Positions 25,418-35,972 of a stretch of DNA of 64,000 nucleotides are shown in pieces. The translations under genes were made by a program, and so were the position numbers. The stretch is from an uncultured Ruminococcus sp. (GTDB lineage Bacteria > Bacillota > Clostridia > Oscillospirales > Ruminococcaceae). The DNA lies in contig CADCFQ010000006.1 of assembly GCA_902800795.1 (NCBI GenBank), positions 36,032 through 100,031 of the forward strand. Direction: 5' to 3'. The notes beneath the pieces are model-generated. The model saw only the letters and a program-made list of their open reading frames with translations. It was not told the origin of the DNA and did no database searches. The stretch's first letter is position 1. Every line of letters starts with the position of its first letter.

Positions 25418-28400
25418 GATTCAATCCACGCCCCCCATACGGGAGGCGACCAGCGGACTCAGCTGCATATTATGACCGCAGTCTTATTTCAATCCACGCC
25501 CCCCCATACGGGAGGCGACATAAATTAAAGACAAATCTTGTTCTTTTGAAGCTATTTCAATCCACGCCCCCCATACGGGAGGCGACCGACAAGCCGTATG
25601 TGACTATGGAGGTCAGAGGAAAATTTCAATCCACGCCCCCCATACGGGAGGCGACCTGCGGTTATCCATGATCTCAGGCCAATTGATATTGCATTTCAAT
25701 CCACGCCCCCCATACGGGAGGCGACCATTTTTGACTTAATGGGGGACAGGGACATAAAGCCATTTCAATCCACGCCCCCCATACGGGAGGCGACAGAAAA
25801 CGCACACAGAGGCAAAGTCAGCGATGACGATTTCAATCCACGCCCCCCATACGGGAGGCGACGACTTGACAGGCATAGGAGCAACCGAGACGGAAAAAAT
25901 TTCAATCCACGCCCCCATACGGGAGGCGACTCACGTCCTTTAAGTTTAGGCCGTAGTGATAATAATTTCAATCCACGCCCCCATACGGGAGGCGACTAAA
26001 AGCGCCCTAGGCGCTCCGCGCCCTGTGATATTTCAATCCACGCCCCCATACGGGAGGCGACCGATAACAAGACGGTGGACAGGCCAAATTATAGCACCAT
26101 TTCAATCCACGCCCCCATACGGGAGGCGACTTGGTCATCGCCGTCCACACGGAAGAGAAAACCATTTCAATCCACGCCCCCATACGGGAGGCGACATCAA
26201 GCAGCTTGTCTTCTCCGAAAATAGTAATATTTCAATCCACCCCCCCATACGGGAGGCGACGAACGTAAAACAAAAGTGGCAAATGTGCCAAAAAAATTTC
26301 AATCCACGCCCCCATACGGGAGGCGACGCAGGCTCAAGATAATGCTGCTGCGATCTTAAAGATTTCAATCCACGCCCCCATACGGGAGGCGACCTGTAGA
26401 GGACACTACAGAGATTGAGCGTCTGAAATTTCAATCCACGCCCCCATACGGGAGGCGACCCGGCTCCTTCGAGCAGGCGCAGCGAGATATCCAATTTCAA
26501 TCCACGCCCCCATACGGGAGGCGACAGCCACTTGTGAAAAGTACCCCACGTCCTAAAGCCATTTCAATCCACGCCCCCATACGGGAGGCGACCAGCTCTC
26601 TTCCCACCTGAGAAGTCACGAGAATTATTTCAATCCACGCCCCCATACGGGAGGCGACGAAAAATACGCTTTGCTACTGCTCAGACAGACAGAATTTCAA
26701 TCCACGCCCCCATACGGGAGGCGACGCTCCCTGTATTTCTTCATCGAGAACACCTATCATAATTTCAATCCACGCCCCCATACGGGAGGCGACCTGCGCA
26801 ATTGTCGCAGACGGTGGCACAAGCAAATTTCAATCCACGCCCCCATACGGGAGGCGACAATGGTGCGGCGGCTATACCTCTTGACATTGACATTTCAATC
26901 CACGCCCCCCATACGGGAGGCGACCTCTGTACTCGGCTTCACCATAGACGGGAGTGCTATTTCAATCCACGCCCCCCATACGGGAGGCGACAAGATGAGA
27001 TCAATGGAACGATCGAAGACTTTATATTTCAATCCACGCCCCCCATACGGGAGGCGACTGTTTTGAGCGTGTGTGTTCATCGCTTTGAGAAATTTCAATC
27101 CACGCCCCCCATACGGGAGGCGACTCTGCAAAGCTGATGTAATTTCTTTCGTATAGATCATTTCAATCCACGCCCCCCATACGGGAGGCGACGTGTCTCG
27201 TTTAACATCATCGAAAGGACGGGATGATTTCAATCCACGCCCCCCATACGGGAGGCGACAACAGTTTATGGCAGGAGTCGCTATGGAGGTGGAATTTCAA
27301 TCCACGCCCCCCATACGGGAGGCGACAGGACGTGAACAAGCGCTCACAGGTAACAAGCGAAATTTCAATCCACGCCCCCCATACGGGAGGCGACTGATAA
27401 AGTGCTTAAATACTTTAATCTTAAAGAATTTCAATCCACGCCCCCCATACGGGAGGCGACCGGATATACGATAGGCTCAAACGGCATCATTATCGAATTT
27501 CAATCCACGCCCCCCATACGGGAGGCGACGCAAATGCCATGTCTATGTTGATACATTCAAGAACAAATTTCAATCCACGCCCCCCATACGGGAGGCGACA
27601 AGAGCCTTCATGCGATCGTCAGAATCGATGCTCCATTTCAATCCACGCCCCCCATACGGGAGGCGACGGTTTTGTGTGGAGATACTTGAAAATGACAAAT
27701 CAATTTCAATCCACGCCCCCCATACGGGAGGCGACAAACTATTGCAGGCCTAGGCAAAACAGCGTTGGTTATTTCAATCCACGCCCCCCATACGGGAGGC
27801 GACAAATGGTAAAGTTTTCGGTAACGGCAAAATTGGAATTTCAATCCACGCCCCCCATACGGGAGGCGACGTGTGGACAGTACCCTTGATGCACTTACAG
27901 GAGTTATTTCAATCCACGCCCCCCATACGGGAGGCGACTCAGAGCGGTTCAGGAGATGCTTTCGATGCATTTAAAATTTCAATCCACGCCCCCCATACGG
28001 GAGGCGACTGAGTCGTTAAGTATCTGCTCTTCAAACTCTTTCGATTTCAATCCACGCCCCCCATACGGGAGGCGACACAGGAGCTGCGGCGCCCGTTCTT
28101 AAACAATAATATTTCAATCCACGCCCCCCATACGGGAGGCGACGACCTCATCAGAGAGCTTCTCTTGCAGGATATAGGATTTCAATCCACGCCCCCCATA
28201 CGGGAGGCGACCCTTGTCGGGAATAGGGGCGACCGAGACGGAAAAAATTTCAATCCACGCCCCCCATACGGGAGGCGACGCGGCGATATTGCCAAAAAGC
28301 TTAAAGGCATCCTATTTCAATCCACGCCCCCCATACGGGAGGCGACGTGACAAACCAAAAGAAAATGCAGATAGCAGCGATATTTCAATCCACGCCCCCC

Positions 28401-30313
28401 ATACGGGAGGCGACACTCTTGTAACACAGATTGGCATACTGGACATACAATTTCAATCCACGCCCCCCATACGGGAGGCGACGGTATAAGGATGAGGACT
28501 ATATCATCGACAGTCTATTTCAATCCACGCCCCCCATACGGGAGGCGACTGCCGGGTATTGGTATTATTGCAAGAGAGAGAACATTTCAATCCACGCCCC
28601 CCATACGGGAGGCGACAAGTGGTATCTAGCTGTTCTCGTCCTTGGGAAGATTTCAATCCACGCCCCCCATACGGGAGGCGACCTCTCTTTATGAGCGTTT
28701 AAGGTCAGAAATAAACATTTCAATCCACGCCCCCCATACGGGAGGCGACTCAGCCGTTTTATGAGAAAGTTATGCGCCGTATAAGAATTTCAATCCACGC
28801 CCCCCATACGGGAGGCGACAGGGGAGAAAGGAGAGCCTTATGGCTATTACAGACATTTCAATCCACGCCCCCCATACGGGAGGCGACCGAAGATGGACCT
28901 GGAATCAGATCCAGGAAAAACTATTTCAATCCACGCCCCCCATACGGGAGGCGACGCGATGAAACGTGCTCAAAGCAAGGGCATAAAGATATTTCAATCC
29001 ACGCCCCCCATACGGGAGGCGACTAATACAGCTAATAGTGCAGGACTGCAAAGAGTTTGATTTCAATCCACGCCCCCCATACGGGAGGCGACGATATGCT
29101 TGTTATCATGTTTGAGGGCGGCGACATATTTCAATCCACGCCCCCCATACGGGAGGCGACGTAATGGAGATCAATCAGCGTCTTCAGGAACTGTTATTTC
29201 AATCCACGCCCCCCATACGGGAGGCGACTGATTTTGCGATAATATCCGATAAATATAAAGCGATTTCAATCCACGCCCCCCATACGGGAGGCGACGGCAA
29301 AAGAATGGGTATGGCGGCGACATTATCTATTTCAATCCACGCCCCCCATACGGGAGGCGACCCCGGGAGCAAAGGCCTAGCAACAGACCCCAATATTTCA
29401 ATCCACGCCCCCCATACGGGAGGCGACGCGAAACACCCACACCGCCAACAACAGAACGTGATATTTCAATCCACGCCCCCCATACGGGAGGCGACTAGGT
29501 CGTAAAAATCCATAGCATAGTCAAAAACATCATTTCAATCCACGCCCCCCATACGGGAGGCGACAGATATGCTAAATAATTTCGGTCAAAATGCAAATAT
29601 TTCAATCCACGCCCCCCATACGGGAGGCGACATTGAGCGGTTAGGGGCTGTCTCGGGGCTGTTGCATTTCAATCCACGCCCCCCATACGGGAGGCGACTC
29701 CGGATATCAAGCGCCCGTTGTCCCGCTTTGGATTATTTCAATCCACGCCCCCCATACGGGAGGCGACTGACTGGCGTGCGCTTGGCATTTGCCCTTATAG
29801 GATTTCAATCCACGCCCCCCATACGGGAGGCGACAACAGATACCACAACAGGCGATGTTACAACCTATGAATTTCAATCCACGCCCCCCATACGGGAGGC
29901 GACTTGACCAAATAGTTGAGGGCTTGAAAATGTTGGGTATTTCAATCCACGCCCCCCATACGGGAGGCGACCAGCGCTTGGTGTGTTCAATCGCACGTTT
30001 GCGATATTTCAATCCACGCCCCCCATACGGGAGGCGACCACGACTTCGCAAAAACCGTTTAAACCTATATCTATTTCAATCCACGCCCCCCATACGGGAG
30101 GCGACCGTATTTAACATACTGATTTAAAGTATGTTCACCAATTTCAATCCACGCCCCCCATACGGGAGGCGACCAAGAGACTTTTACAAGAGGGTGTGTA
30201 TTTATAATTATTTCAATCCACGCCCCCCATACGGGAGGCGACGACAAGTCGGGGTTGTCAACAACAGTGAACCCACTGAAATTTCAATCCACGCCCCCCA
30301 TACGGGAGGCGAC
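25418..30313 (-). CRISPR. Type I-C CRISPR array, 73 repeats and 72 spacers
   Basis: The repeat is 33 bp in most units. Shown on the plus strand it begins ATTTCAATCCACGCC, has a run of six C, then ATACGGGAGGCGAC; the minus strand gives the usual type I-C form, GTCGCC...GTGGATTGAAAT. Spacers are 33-37 bp. Transcription is inferred leftward from a leader next to cas2, so the newest spacers are on the right. The leftmost repeat (25418) is degenerate at its outer end, as expected of the oldest unit. Repeat 2 has seven C. Repeats 8-22 (25900-26858) have five C and are 32 bp. Repeat 13 also has G changed to C after CCAC. I counted repeats by eye; an error of one is possible. Confidence 0.97.
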
Positions 30314-30474
30314 AGCAAAACTATACAATTCTTGCAACTCACTTTATGGAGTTTTGTATTAGTTCTGCTAAAAAAAACTATTATGTATAGCAAAAGAGCT
30401 ATTCATCTTCGATCAATATACTCAATATTCATGGTGCGAATCTCTTATGTTTTTATGTGAGCTTTACATTCGCA
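30314..30474 (-). promoter_or_regulatory. CRISPR leader
   Basis: An AT-rich, non-coding 161-bp stretch lies between the last full repeat and the cas2 stop codon. Its position at the end with perfect repeats next to the adaptation genes fits a leader carrying the array promoter on the minus strand. Confidence 0.75.
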
Positions 30475-30765
30475 TCAGAATATAAGCGGCTGATCTATCT
30501 TTACAGTCTGCTTTGCTCCAATATGTTCGACTTTTGCTTTTTTTGCATCTCCCAGATAATAAAACCGCAGACTATCAGTTTTATCATCTATTTCTTTCAT
30601 TAGTTTCTGCTTGAGTAATAAGCATTGTGCAGATGTCAGCTCACATTCAAACACTGAATTCTGAACCCTTATCCCATGATCAACACATAGCTTTGCAACT
30701 CTGCGAAGTCTCTTTTTACCGTTATTACCTTCTGTATTAACATCATAAGTAATTAAAACAAGCAT
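30475..30765 (-). CDS. cas2: CRISPR-associated endoribonuclease-like Cas2
   Basis: A 96-residue structural subunit of the Cas1-Cas2 spacer integration complex. The first strand MLVLITYDVNTE carries the conserved Asp, followed by KRLRRVAKLCVDHGIRVQNSVFE, a Cas2 hallmark. I start it at ATG 30765, five bases after the cas1 stop; a longer frame upstream lies inside cas1 and lacks homology. It is the last gene of the cas operon and abuts the leader. Confidence 0.95.
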   Translation of the reverse strand: MLVLITYDVNTEGNNGKKRLRRVAKLCVDHGIRVQNSVFECELTSAQCLLLKQKLMKEIDDKTDSLRFYYLGDAKKAKVEHIGAKQTVKIDQPLIF

Positions 30766-30769
30766 TTTC

Positions 30770-31801
30770 TCACTTCCACATAAATGGCGGATAAGCATCA
30801 AGGTCGCCTCGGATATATCTTGAAAGCAGAAGTGCCTGTGAATAAGCAACGATACCCCATTCCATTTTTTCTTCTAAAAACGGATGGCTGAGCTCATCAT
30901 CTTTTCGCTTCTGCCATGAGGTAAAAAATGTTCTCCGCCCCTGTTCATTCAGTATTACTGCACCATCTTCCCGTCTGGTAAAATCTTCGGGAGTAATGAT
31001 TTTTTTGTTAATAAGAGTTATTACAAACCTGTCACATAGCGGTGCTCGGAATTCTTCTAGAATATCTAACGCAAGAGACCTCCTACCGGGTCTGTCCGTA
31101 TGCATAAAGCCTACATACGGGTCAAGTCCTACTGATTCCAAAGCCGATGTACACATACTTGCAGCCAAAGAATATGCAAAAGAAAGCAGTGCGTTTACAT
31201 TATCTTTAGGAGGGCGCTTGTTTCTCCCCTTAAAGGAAAAGACTTCTTTTTGCTGTAATATCATATCATCAAATAATGAAAAATAAACCTGAGCTGCTTC
31301 TCCCTCAACTCCTCTTAATGCTTCAATACTCTCAGCTCCTGCAGCTCTTTCGACAGCACTCTTTAGTATTGATGAGCTATGATCAAATTTATTGACATCT
31401 ATCCTCAACGGATGATCCCTTTTTATTCTTTCAACTGTCCATCTGCTGTTAAAGATCTTAGCACATATGATATATTTAGCTATTTCCAGACTTTTCTTGG
31501 GGTCATCCGCTATACGATATTGCTGACGTCTAAGAAGAACATTGCCGTTAAACTCACCTTCTACTCTTGCAAGAAATCTTCCGCTCCTGCTCATAAACAC
31601 AAGCTCAATTCCGTCTGATGCACACTTTCCCATCAACGCCGGACTTGCACCACTGTATCCGAATGTTATTATTCTTTCAAGATTATGCAGAGGCAGCCTT
31701 CCAATTTCTTTTCCATCACTATTTATAACTACATTTTCCCCATCAAGAGAAAGATATCTGTCAGGTGTAGTTACATACAGTGTGTTTAACAGTTTTTTCA
31801 C
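30770..31801 (-). CDS. cas1: CRISPR-associated integrase Cas1 (type I-C)
   Basis: A 343-residue metal-dependent integrase that inserts spacers at the leader. The N-terminal beta domain starts KKLLNTLYVTTPDRYLSLDGENV, and the helical domain has the catalytic region ALESVGLDPYVGFMHTDRPGRRSLALDILEEFR with the conserved His and Asp/Glu. It starts at GTG 31801 after a GGGGAGAGT ribosome site, 4 bp after cas4. Length is normal for I-C Cas1. Confidence 0.95.
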   Translation of the reverse strand: MKKLLNTLYVTTPDRYLSLDGENVVINSDGKEIGRLPLHNLERIITFGYSGASPALMGKCASDGIELVFMSRSGRFLARVEGEFNGNVLLRRQQYRIADDPKKSLEIAKYIICAKIFNSRWTVERIKRDHPLRIDVNKFDHSSSILKSAVERAAGAESIEALRGVEGEAAQVYFSLFDDMILQQKEVFSFKGRNKRPPKDNVNALLSFAYSLAASMCTSALESVGLDPYVGFMHTDRPGRRSLALDILEEFRAPLCDRFVITLINKKIITPEDFTRREDGAVILNEQGRRTFFTSWQKRKDDELSHPFLEEKMEWGIVAYSQALLLSRYIRGDLDAYPPFMWK

Positions 31802-31805
31802 CGCA

Positions 31806-32462
31806 TTACTCTCCCCTTAGCATTTTCCTGACATAATCTTCTGCACTTTTATTATTATAAAGTGACGGCAGACAGATATTTTTCAGCGAACACGCATTAC
31901 ATGATCTGCTCCTTCTGACTTTTGGTGTATAGCTTCTGCGATATAATTCATGCATTTCCTCAGCCGCTTTTTTTACCTGCTGTCTAAGCTCAGCATCCAG
32001 ATCTATAATCCGACGCCTTCGTGTTTCACCGTAAAACAGATAGCCGAAAGGGATATTACAGCAAAGCATTTCCTCAAGACACATTGCCTGAGCCGCCAAC
32101 TGAACAGCATCTGTCAAAGTTTCTTTTGGAGAGCCTCGCTTATACTCGATTGGTGTGACAGAGTAGTTTCCGTCAAAACCAAATATCTCTACACCTTTAC
32201 TGTCTTTATGAAACTCCACAACATCACATTCTCCGCTGAGCCCCAGCTCTGATGAAGATACTGCCATTGCCCTTGTTATAATAACATCTCCACGTTTTTC
32301 ATGAAAAGTCTCATCGTGCACATTTCTGTGCATGATCTGTCCGTCTACGGTACGATAGTTATCTTCCCATTGCTGTTCAATATGTATCAAAGCCCATTGC
32401 CTTCGGCAAAACATAAAATGCTGCAGACCTGAAAGCATTAGATATTCATCTTCATTGTACAT
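31806..32462 (-). CDS. cas4: CRISPR-associated exonuclease Cas4
   Basis: A 218-residue RecB-like nuclease that trims and orients prespacers by recognising the PAM end. An N-terminal FCRRQW Cys and a C-terminal CNACSLKNIC form the iron-sulfur cluster site. The nuclease motifs are GECDVVEF (Asp) and TPIEYKRG (Glu-x-Lys). It overlaps the cas7 stop by one base in a TGATG junction and precedes cas1 by 4 bp. Confidence 0.93.
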   Translation of the reverse strand: MYNEDEYLMLSGLQHFMFCRRQWALIHIEQQWEDNYRTVDGQIMHRNVHDETFHEKRGDVIITRAMAVSSSELGLSGECDVVEFHKDSKGVEIFGFDGNYSVTPIEYKRGSPKETLTDAVQLAAQAMCLEEMLCCNIPFGYLFYGETRRRRIIDLDAELRQQVKKAAEEMHELYRRSYTPKVRRSRSCNACSLKNICLPSLYNNKSAEDYVRKMLRGE

Positions 32463-33325
32463 CAGCTTTCAAAAACCTCTGGAGTCAATCCTTCGAGTGC
32501 ATCGACCGTTATTTTAAAATCTTCAAAACATTTTGGTCTGTCATTCAGCGGTTCAATATGAAGTAAGCGATGTACCTTAGCTGAGGTATACTTAGGCGTT
32601 TTGCAGTCATGCTTGTACCAGTAAACTCGCCTGATCTCCATACTTCCTTCCGGTCTTGCAGACGAGCAGTCATTTTCAAACAGCGTTTCGAGGGCAAGCT
32701 TTATCTTATCAGCGTCTTCCGTAGAAAAGCCTGTCTTTTCTGCAAGCTGAACATTTATACTGCCGTGGAAAACATACAAACCAAAATCAACGTAATGTTT
32801 ATCGCCCATGCGATTACTATCTAATTCACCTTTAAAAATATCTTTATCATTATTCACTGATGATGTTATTTTATTTGTACAAATGTCGATGGGTGATACA
32901 CTTTGAGCCATTTGTATGGACACAGGTCCTCTTATTGGGATAGAAAGTCCGCTGCCCTTAGTTTCGCCTTTAAGTGCAAAGACCTGTCCGAATGCCCTTA
33001 CATCAAACCACTCTTTACAAGCAGTTTTAAGATATTCTTCTCTATTAGGCTTTTTCCCAAGTTTATTCAATGCCTCATTATTATCAGCTCTGATTTTTAA
33101 GCTTCCACATCCATCATCACATCTGTCATCTGACTGCACGAATATCTTCTCACCCATATCCTGCAAGCGGTTGCGTATTTTTCTCTTGATGCAGACATCA
33201 CTTATCTCACCATATCCGTCATAGCTTTCTCTGGGTCGGTTTCCGTTCAAAGGGTCACCGTTAGGGTTTGCGTTTTTTACTGTCAATACAACTGAAAAAT
33301 CAATTTTGTTTTCAAGAACTGCCAT
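32462..33325 (-). CDS. cas7c: Type I-C Cascade backbone protein Cas7 (Csd2)
   Basis: A 287-residue RNA-binding subunit that polymerises along the crRNA. The N-terminus FSVVLTVKNANPNGDPLNGN is diagnostic of the Csd2/Cas7c group, followed by GYGEISDVCIKRKIRNRL. It lies 2 bp after cas8c with an AAGGAGGAAT ribosome site and overlaps cas4. Confidence 0.95.
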   Translation of the reverse strand: MAVLENKIDFSVVLTVKNANPNGDPLNGNRPRESYDGYGEISDVCIKRKIRNRLQDMGEKIFVQSDDRCDDGCGSLKIRADNNEALNKLGKKPNREEYLKTACKEWFDVRAFGQVFALKGETKGSGLSIPIRGPVSIQMAQSVSPIDICTNKITSSVNNDKDIFKGELDSNRMGDKHYVDFGLYVFHGSINVQLAEKTGFSTEDADKIKLALETLFENDCSSARPEGSMEIRRVYWYKHDCKTPKYTSAKVHRLLHIEPLNDRPKCFEDFKITVDALEGLTPEVFES

Positions 33326-33327
33326 TT

Positions 33328-33702
33328 TTATTCCTCCTTAGTGTTTTCGTTATTCTTTTGCCAGAGCAATGCATTATAATGATGATATCCGATAAGATAC
33401 ATCGGCGAAAGCTTGCTGTTATCTGCAAATTCTTCGGGATCCATTTTACCCATGATCTCGTTGACATGTTTTGTGTATTTGGTCATTATCCATTTTTCCT
33501 TGGCTAGATAAGGCTGCAGCCGTTCCTCTATTATCTGCCATGTCTGATAGGGTCGTGCTGAGAACGCATTCCACAAACGTCTTGCGTTTGTAACACGTTT
33601 CTCATCTTTTTTGTCATAGCTGTCCTCCTCGGCCTTGTCTGCAATAGCCAGCAAACAGCCGTAAAGATAGCTCCTATCGGTACACTCAGGGTCATAAGCC
33701 AT
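33328..33702 (-). CDS. cas11c: Internal Cas11c small subunit (alternative start inside cas8c)
   Basis: Inside cas8c, in the same frame, AGGAGAG (33709-33715) lies 6 bp upstream of ATG 33700-33702. This encodes a 124-residue protein starting MAYDPECTDRSYLYG and sharing the Cas8c C-terminus. Published type I-C work shows that the small subunit Cas11c is translated from such an internal site and is needed for a complete Cascade. The Shine-Dalgarno site here is as good as those of the annotated cas genes. Expression is inferred from sequence only. Confidence 0.82.
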   Translation of the reverse strand: MAYDPECTDRSYLYGCLLAIADKAEEDSYDKKDEKRVTNARRLWNAFSARPYQTWQIIEERLQPYLAKEKWIMTKYTKHVNEIMGKMDPEEFADNSKLSPMYLIGYHHYNALLWQKNNENTKEE

Positions 33703-35214
33703 TTTTATCTCTCCTTTTTTATAGTCAATTGATTCCTTGCGTATCATAGCACAGGCATTTTCTATGATTGCAGTATGATTGTATTTTTTATCAAACGATA
33801 ATGGAGCTGATGCTCTGTTATAAAGGGTCCTAACTATATCCTTAGGCAGGCGTCTTCCCTCTGTGACACAGGGGATCAGTCTTAGGATAGTATCTTTGAG
33901 CTGCTTTTTATCAGCTTCCAGCCTTCCGTTTTGCTCGGTACCATAAAGACAGTTTATTAAGCGGAGCAGGTCGCACGAATCATAGCCGATCCTTTTTGAA
34001 ATGCCACTATATCTGAGCCACATGGTCTCATTATGCCACTTTTCAAGATTTGAATAAAACTCTGATTCCGCCAGTTCAGAATATACAGAGATAGATAGCC
34101 TGCCCTTCGTTGCTGAATCAAGACCCATCAGCATTACCTTGCTCTGTTCAAGCTCAACATTTTTACCCATTAGTTTTTTCTTGAATAGCTCTGCAAGCTG
34201 GGGTTTGCTGCTGTACTGTTCGATCTCATCAGGAAACTGTTCTGAAATACTTTTTATGATATCAGGAACAAAACCTAAAGCACTGTTCCATACGATTAAA
34301 GTAAGCGAATCAAACTGAAGCGGATTGAACGAAACAGTCTCACCCTTTTCATTTGTTTTAGATATTCGCTGGCTTTCTATCAACCATTTAAGTGCATTAT
34401 GTATTTTCTGAGAATAATCATAACTTACCGATAACGCCTCTTCCTTATTTGAAAAACGACCTCTGTATGTGAATCCATTTTCATCATTTGATGAAATAAG
34501 CTTTGCCATATCACCGCTGTTTCGTATAGCTGACGGGTGTTTGTAGGTCGCAGAAGCTGTTTCGCCCGTAGCGTAGCAAAGTGTTTTGCTGCTCATCAGA
34601 CTGTTATTAAAACCTATAAAGCTATTGAACAGATCACGGTCGGCCCATGTACGGCAAATGCCATTTTTCCCACTGACTATAAATCTCACAAAAGAATCCT
34701 GCTGCCCGACATTAGGAGCAATTTTCTTGCCGCTCAGTTTGCCTGTGGTTTCATCAATTTCAAGTATCCCACTGCCAATAAGATCCTGTATAAGTTCACC
34801 TCTATTTAAATAGGTATATATAGCCTTGATCGCTGTATTTGAGTATTCACTTTCACACCAGCTTCTCAGTTGTTGCATATAAGCAGAATAGAACAAACTA
34901 TTATCTGCACGTTTCCCATCAGCATATTTTGCGTAATCGCCTGCTATATATACAAGCTTATCTGCTAACGGCATAGGTGCTATTCCACTACTTCTTGTAC
35001 CCGAAGCTTCTGTTACTGGAATAATTGTAACAGCATCATTCTTACTTATGATAGCCGCTTCAACAAAATCGCCCGACTCACTTACATTGACCTCTATCTG
35101 TGCATTTTGTGTCTTATGTGCTACCGGCAGCAGCATAGGTCTGCCGCCCTTTTTAGCAAACTCAGGATCAACGGCAAGCTCATATACCTTGTAAAGCTCA
35201 TTCGTCCAGCTCAT
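33328..35214 (-). CDS. cas8c: Type I-C Cascade large subunit Cas8c (Csd1)
   Basis: About 628 residues; recognises the PAM and starts R-loop formation. The start MSWTNELYKVYELA at ATG 35214 follows GGAGGTGAG and overlaps the end of cas5 by 17 bp. Csd1 features include WLRYSGISKRIGYDSCDLLRL and the C-terminal helical region. The C-terminal 124 codons have their own internal ribosome site and start, matching the small subunit Cas11c made from within cas8c genes. The order and overlaps are those of a standard I-C effector operon. Confidence 0.94.
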   Translation of the reverse strand: MSWTNELYKVYELAVDPEFAKKGGRPMLLPVAHKTQNAQIEVNVSESGDFVEAAIISKNDAVTIIPVTEASGTRSSGIAPMPLADKLVYIAGDYAKYADGKRADNSLFYSAYMQQLRSWCESEYSNTAIKAIYTYLNRGELIQDLIGSGILEIDETTGKLSGKKIAPNVGQQDSFVRFIVSGKNGICRTWADRDLFNSFIGFNNSLMSSKTLCYATGETASATYKHPSAIRNSGDMAKLISSNDENGFTYRGRFSNKEEALSVSYDYSQKIHNALKWLIESQRISKTNEKGETVSFNPLQFDSLTLIVWNSALGFVPDIIKSISEQFPDEIEQYSSKPQLAELFKKKLMGKNVELEQSKVMLMGLDSATKGRLSISVYSELAESEFYSNLEKWHNETMWLRYSGISKRIGYDSCDLLRLINCLYGTEQNGRLEADKKQLKDTILRLIPCVTEGRRLPKDIVRTLYNRASAPLSFDKKYNHTAIIENACAMIRKESIDYKKGEIKMAYDPECTDRSYLYGCLLAIADKAEEDSYDKKDEKRVTNARRLWNAFSARPYQTWQIIEERLQPYLAKEKWIMTKYTKHVNEIMGKMDPEEFADNSKLSPMYLIGYHHYNALLWQKNNENTKEE

Positions 35215-35941
35215 CCAGCTCACCTCCGGCAAATTCCTCCAGCCCGATAAAATTGTTATTTTCTTTGCTGAATATCTTCATATCCATTTTCTTGATATGC
35301 CGCTTATACTGACTTTCCGACGGTCTGATGAATTTAATCACTCCGCCCTTCATTTCAGGCTGCCACAGACTGACTGTCATATAACCTCTGTCCTCATCTT
35401 TTTCGGCTTCATCGGGATAGATCATTGCTTCATACATAAGACCAAACGCCATATCTATGCCGTCATAATAACCTTTGCCATTTCCAAAGGCACACGGCTC
35501 AACATATCCCTGACACTCCCTTGCTCCGAGAAAAATATCTCTTCTGCCTCCTCGCGCTATCATTCTCAAGGCTATATTATGATGCTTATTCTCGTTTCTG
35601 TCCTGTTCAAGCTCAGGGCGATTCAGATTCCATTCAAAGTGTGCCCTGACCTGATAGCATACATCATCAAGATAATTATAGTATGCCAGATCATTTCCTC
35701 CGTCATATTTTATCGGCCGAATCCCCTTGCGGACATTTCTGATAGGCTTCATGATGCGAACAGCATCAATATACCATATGATCGTAGGCTTCCAGTAAAT
35801 GCTGTGAAGTATACCCTTCAATGCTTCATAGGTCGGTACCGGGTAACTGAATTTTTCTCCCCCTGCTCTCGTCAGAACATCAGAGAACAATGCCGTTTCT
35901 CCATAAACACAGAATTCTACTGTGTTACGGTATTTTTTCAT
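35198..35941 (-). CDS. cas5c: Type I-C crRNA-processing protein Cas5c
   Basis: A 247-residue RAMP protein. In type I-C there is no Cas6; Cas5c cuts the repeat RNA and holds the 5' handle. The KYRNTVEFCVYGETALFSDVLTR start, the conserved PTYEALKGIL and the Lys-His-His catalytic region ENKHHNIALRMI (about residue 122) are visible. It starts at ATG 35941 after an AGGAGG site, 31 bp after cas3, and overlaps cas8c. Confidence 0.94.
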   Translation of the reverse strand: MKKYRNTVEFCVYGETALFSDVLTRAGGEKFSYPVPTYEALKGILHSIYWKPTIIWYIDAVRIMKPIRNVRKGIRPIKYDGGNDLAYYNYLDDVCYQVRAHFEWNLNRPELEQDRNENKHHNIALRMIARGGRRDIFLGARECQGYVEPCAFGNGKGYYDGIDMAFGLMYEAMIYPDEAEKDEDRGYMTVSLWQPEMKGGVIKFIRPSESQYKRHIKKMDMKIFSKENNNFIGLEEFAGGELDELDE

Positions 35942-35972
35942 TTTTTAACCTCCTTCTGTATAAGTAAGTTTA

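Noticed and set aside
25739..30127. Many open reading frames on both strands with repeated NPRPPYGRR, STPPIREAT or HAPHTGGD segments
   Set aside because: They are translations of the CRISPR repeat, which has no stop codon in several frames. They are not genes.
25451..30280. Possible self-targeting spacers
   Set aside because: I compared spacers by eye with genes in this window and saw no match. A genome-wide search is needed before any claim.
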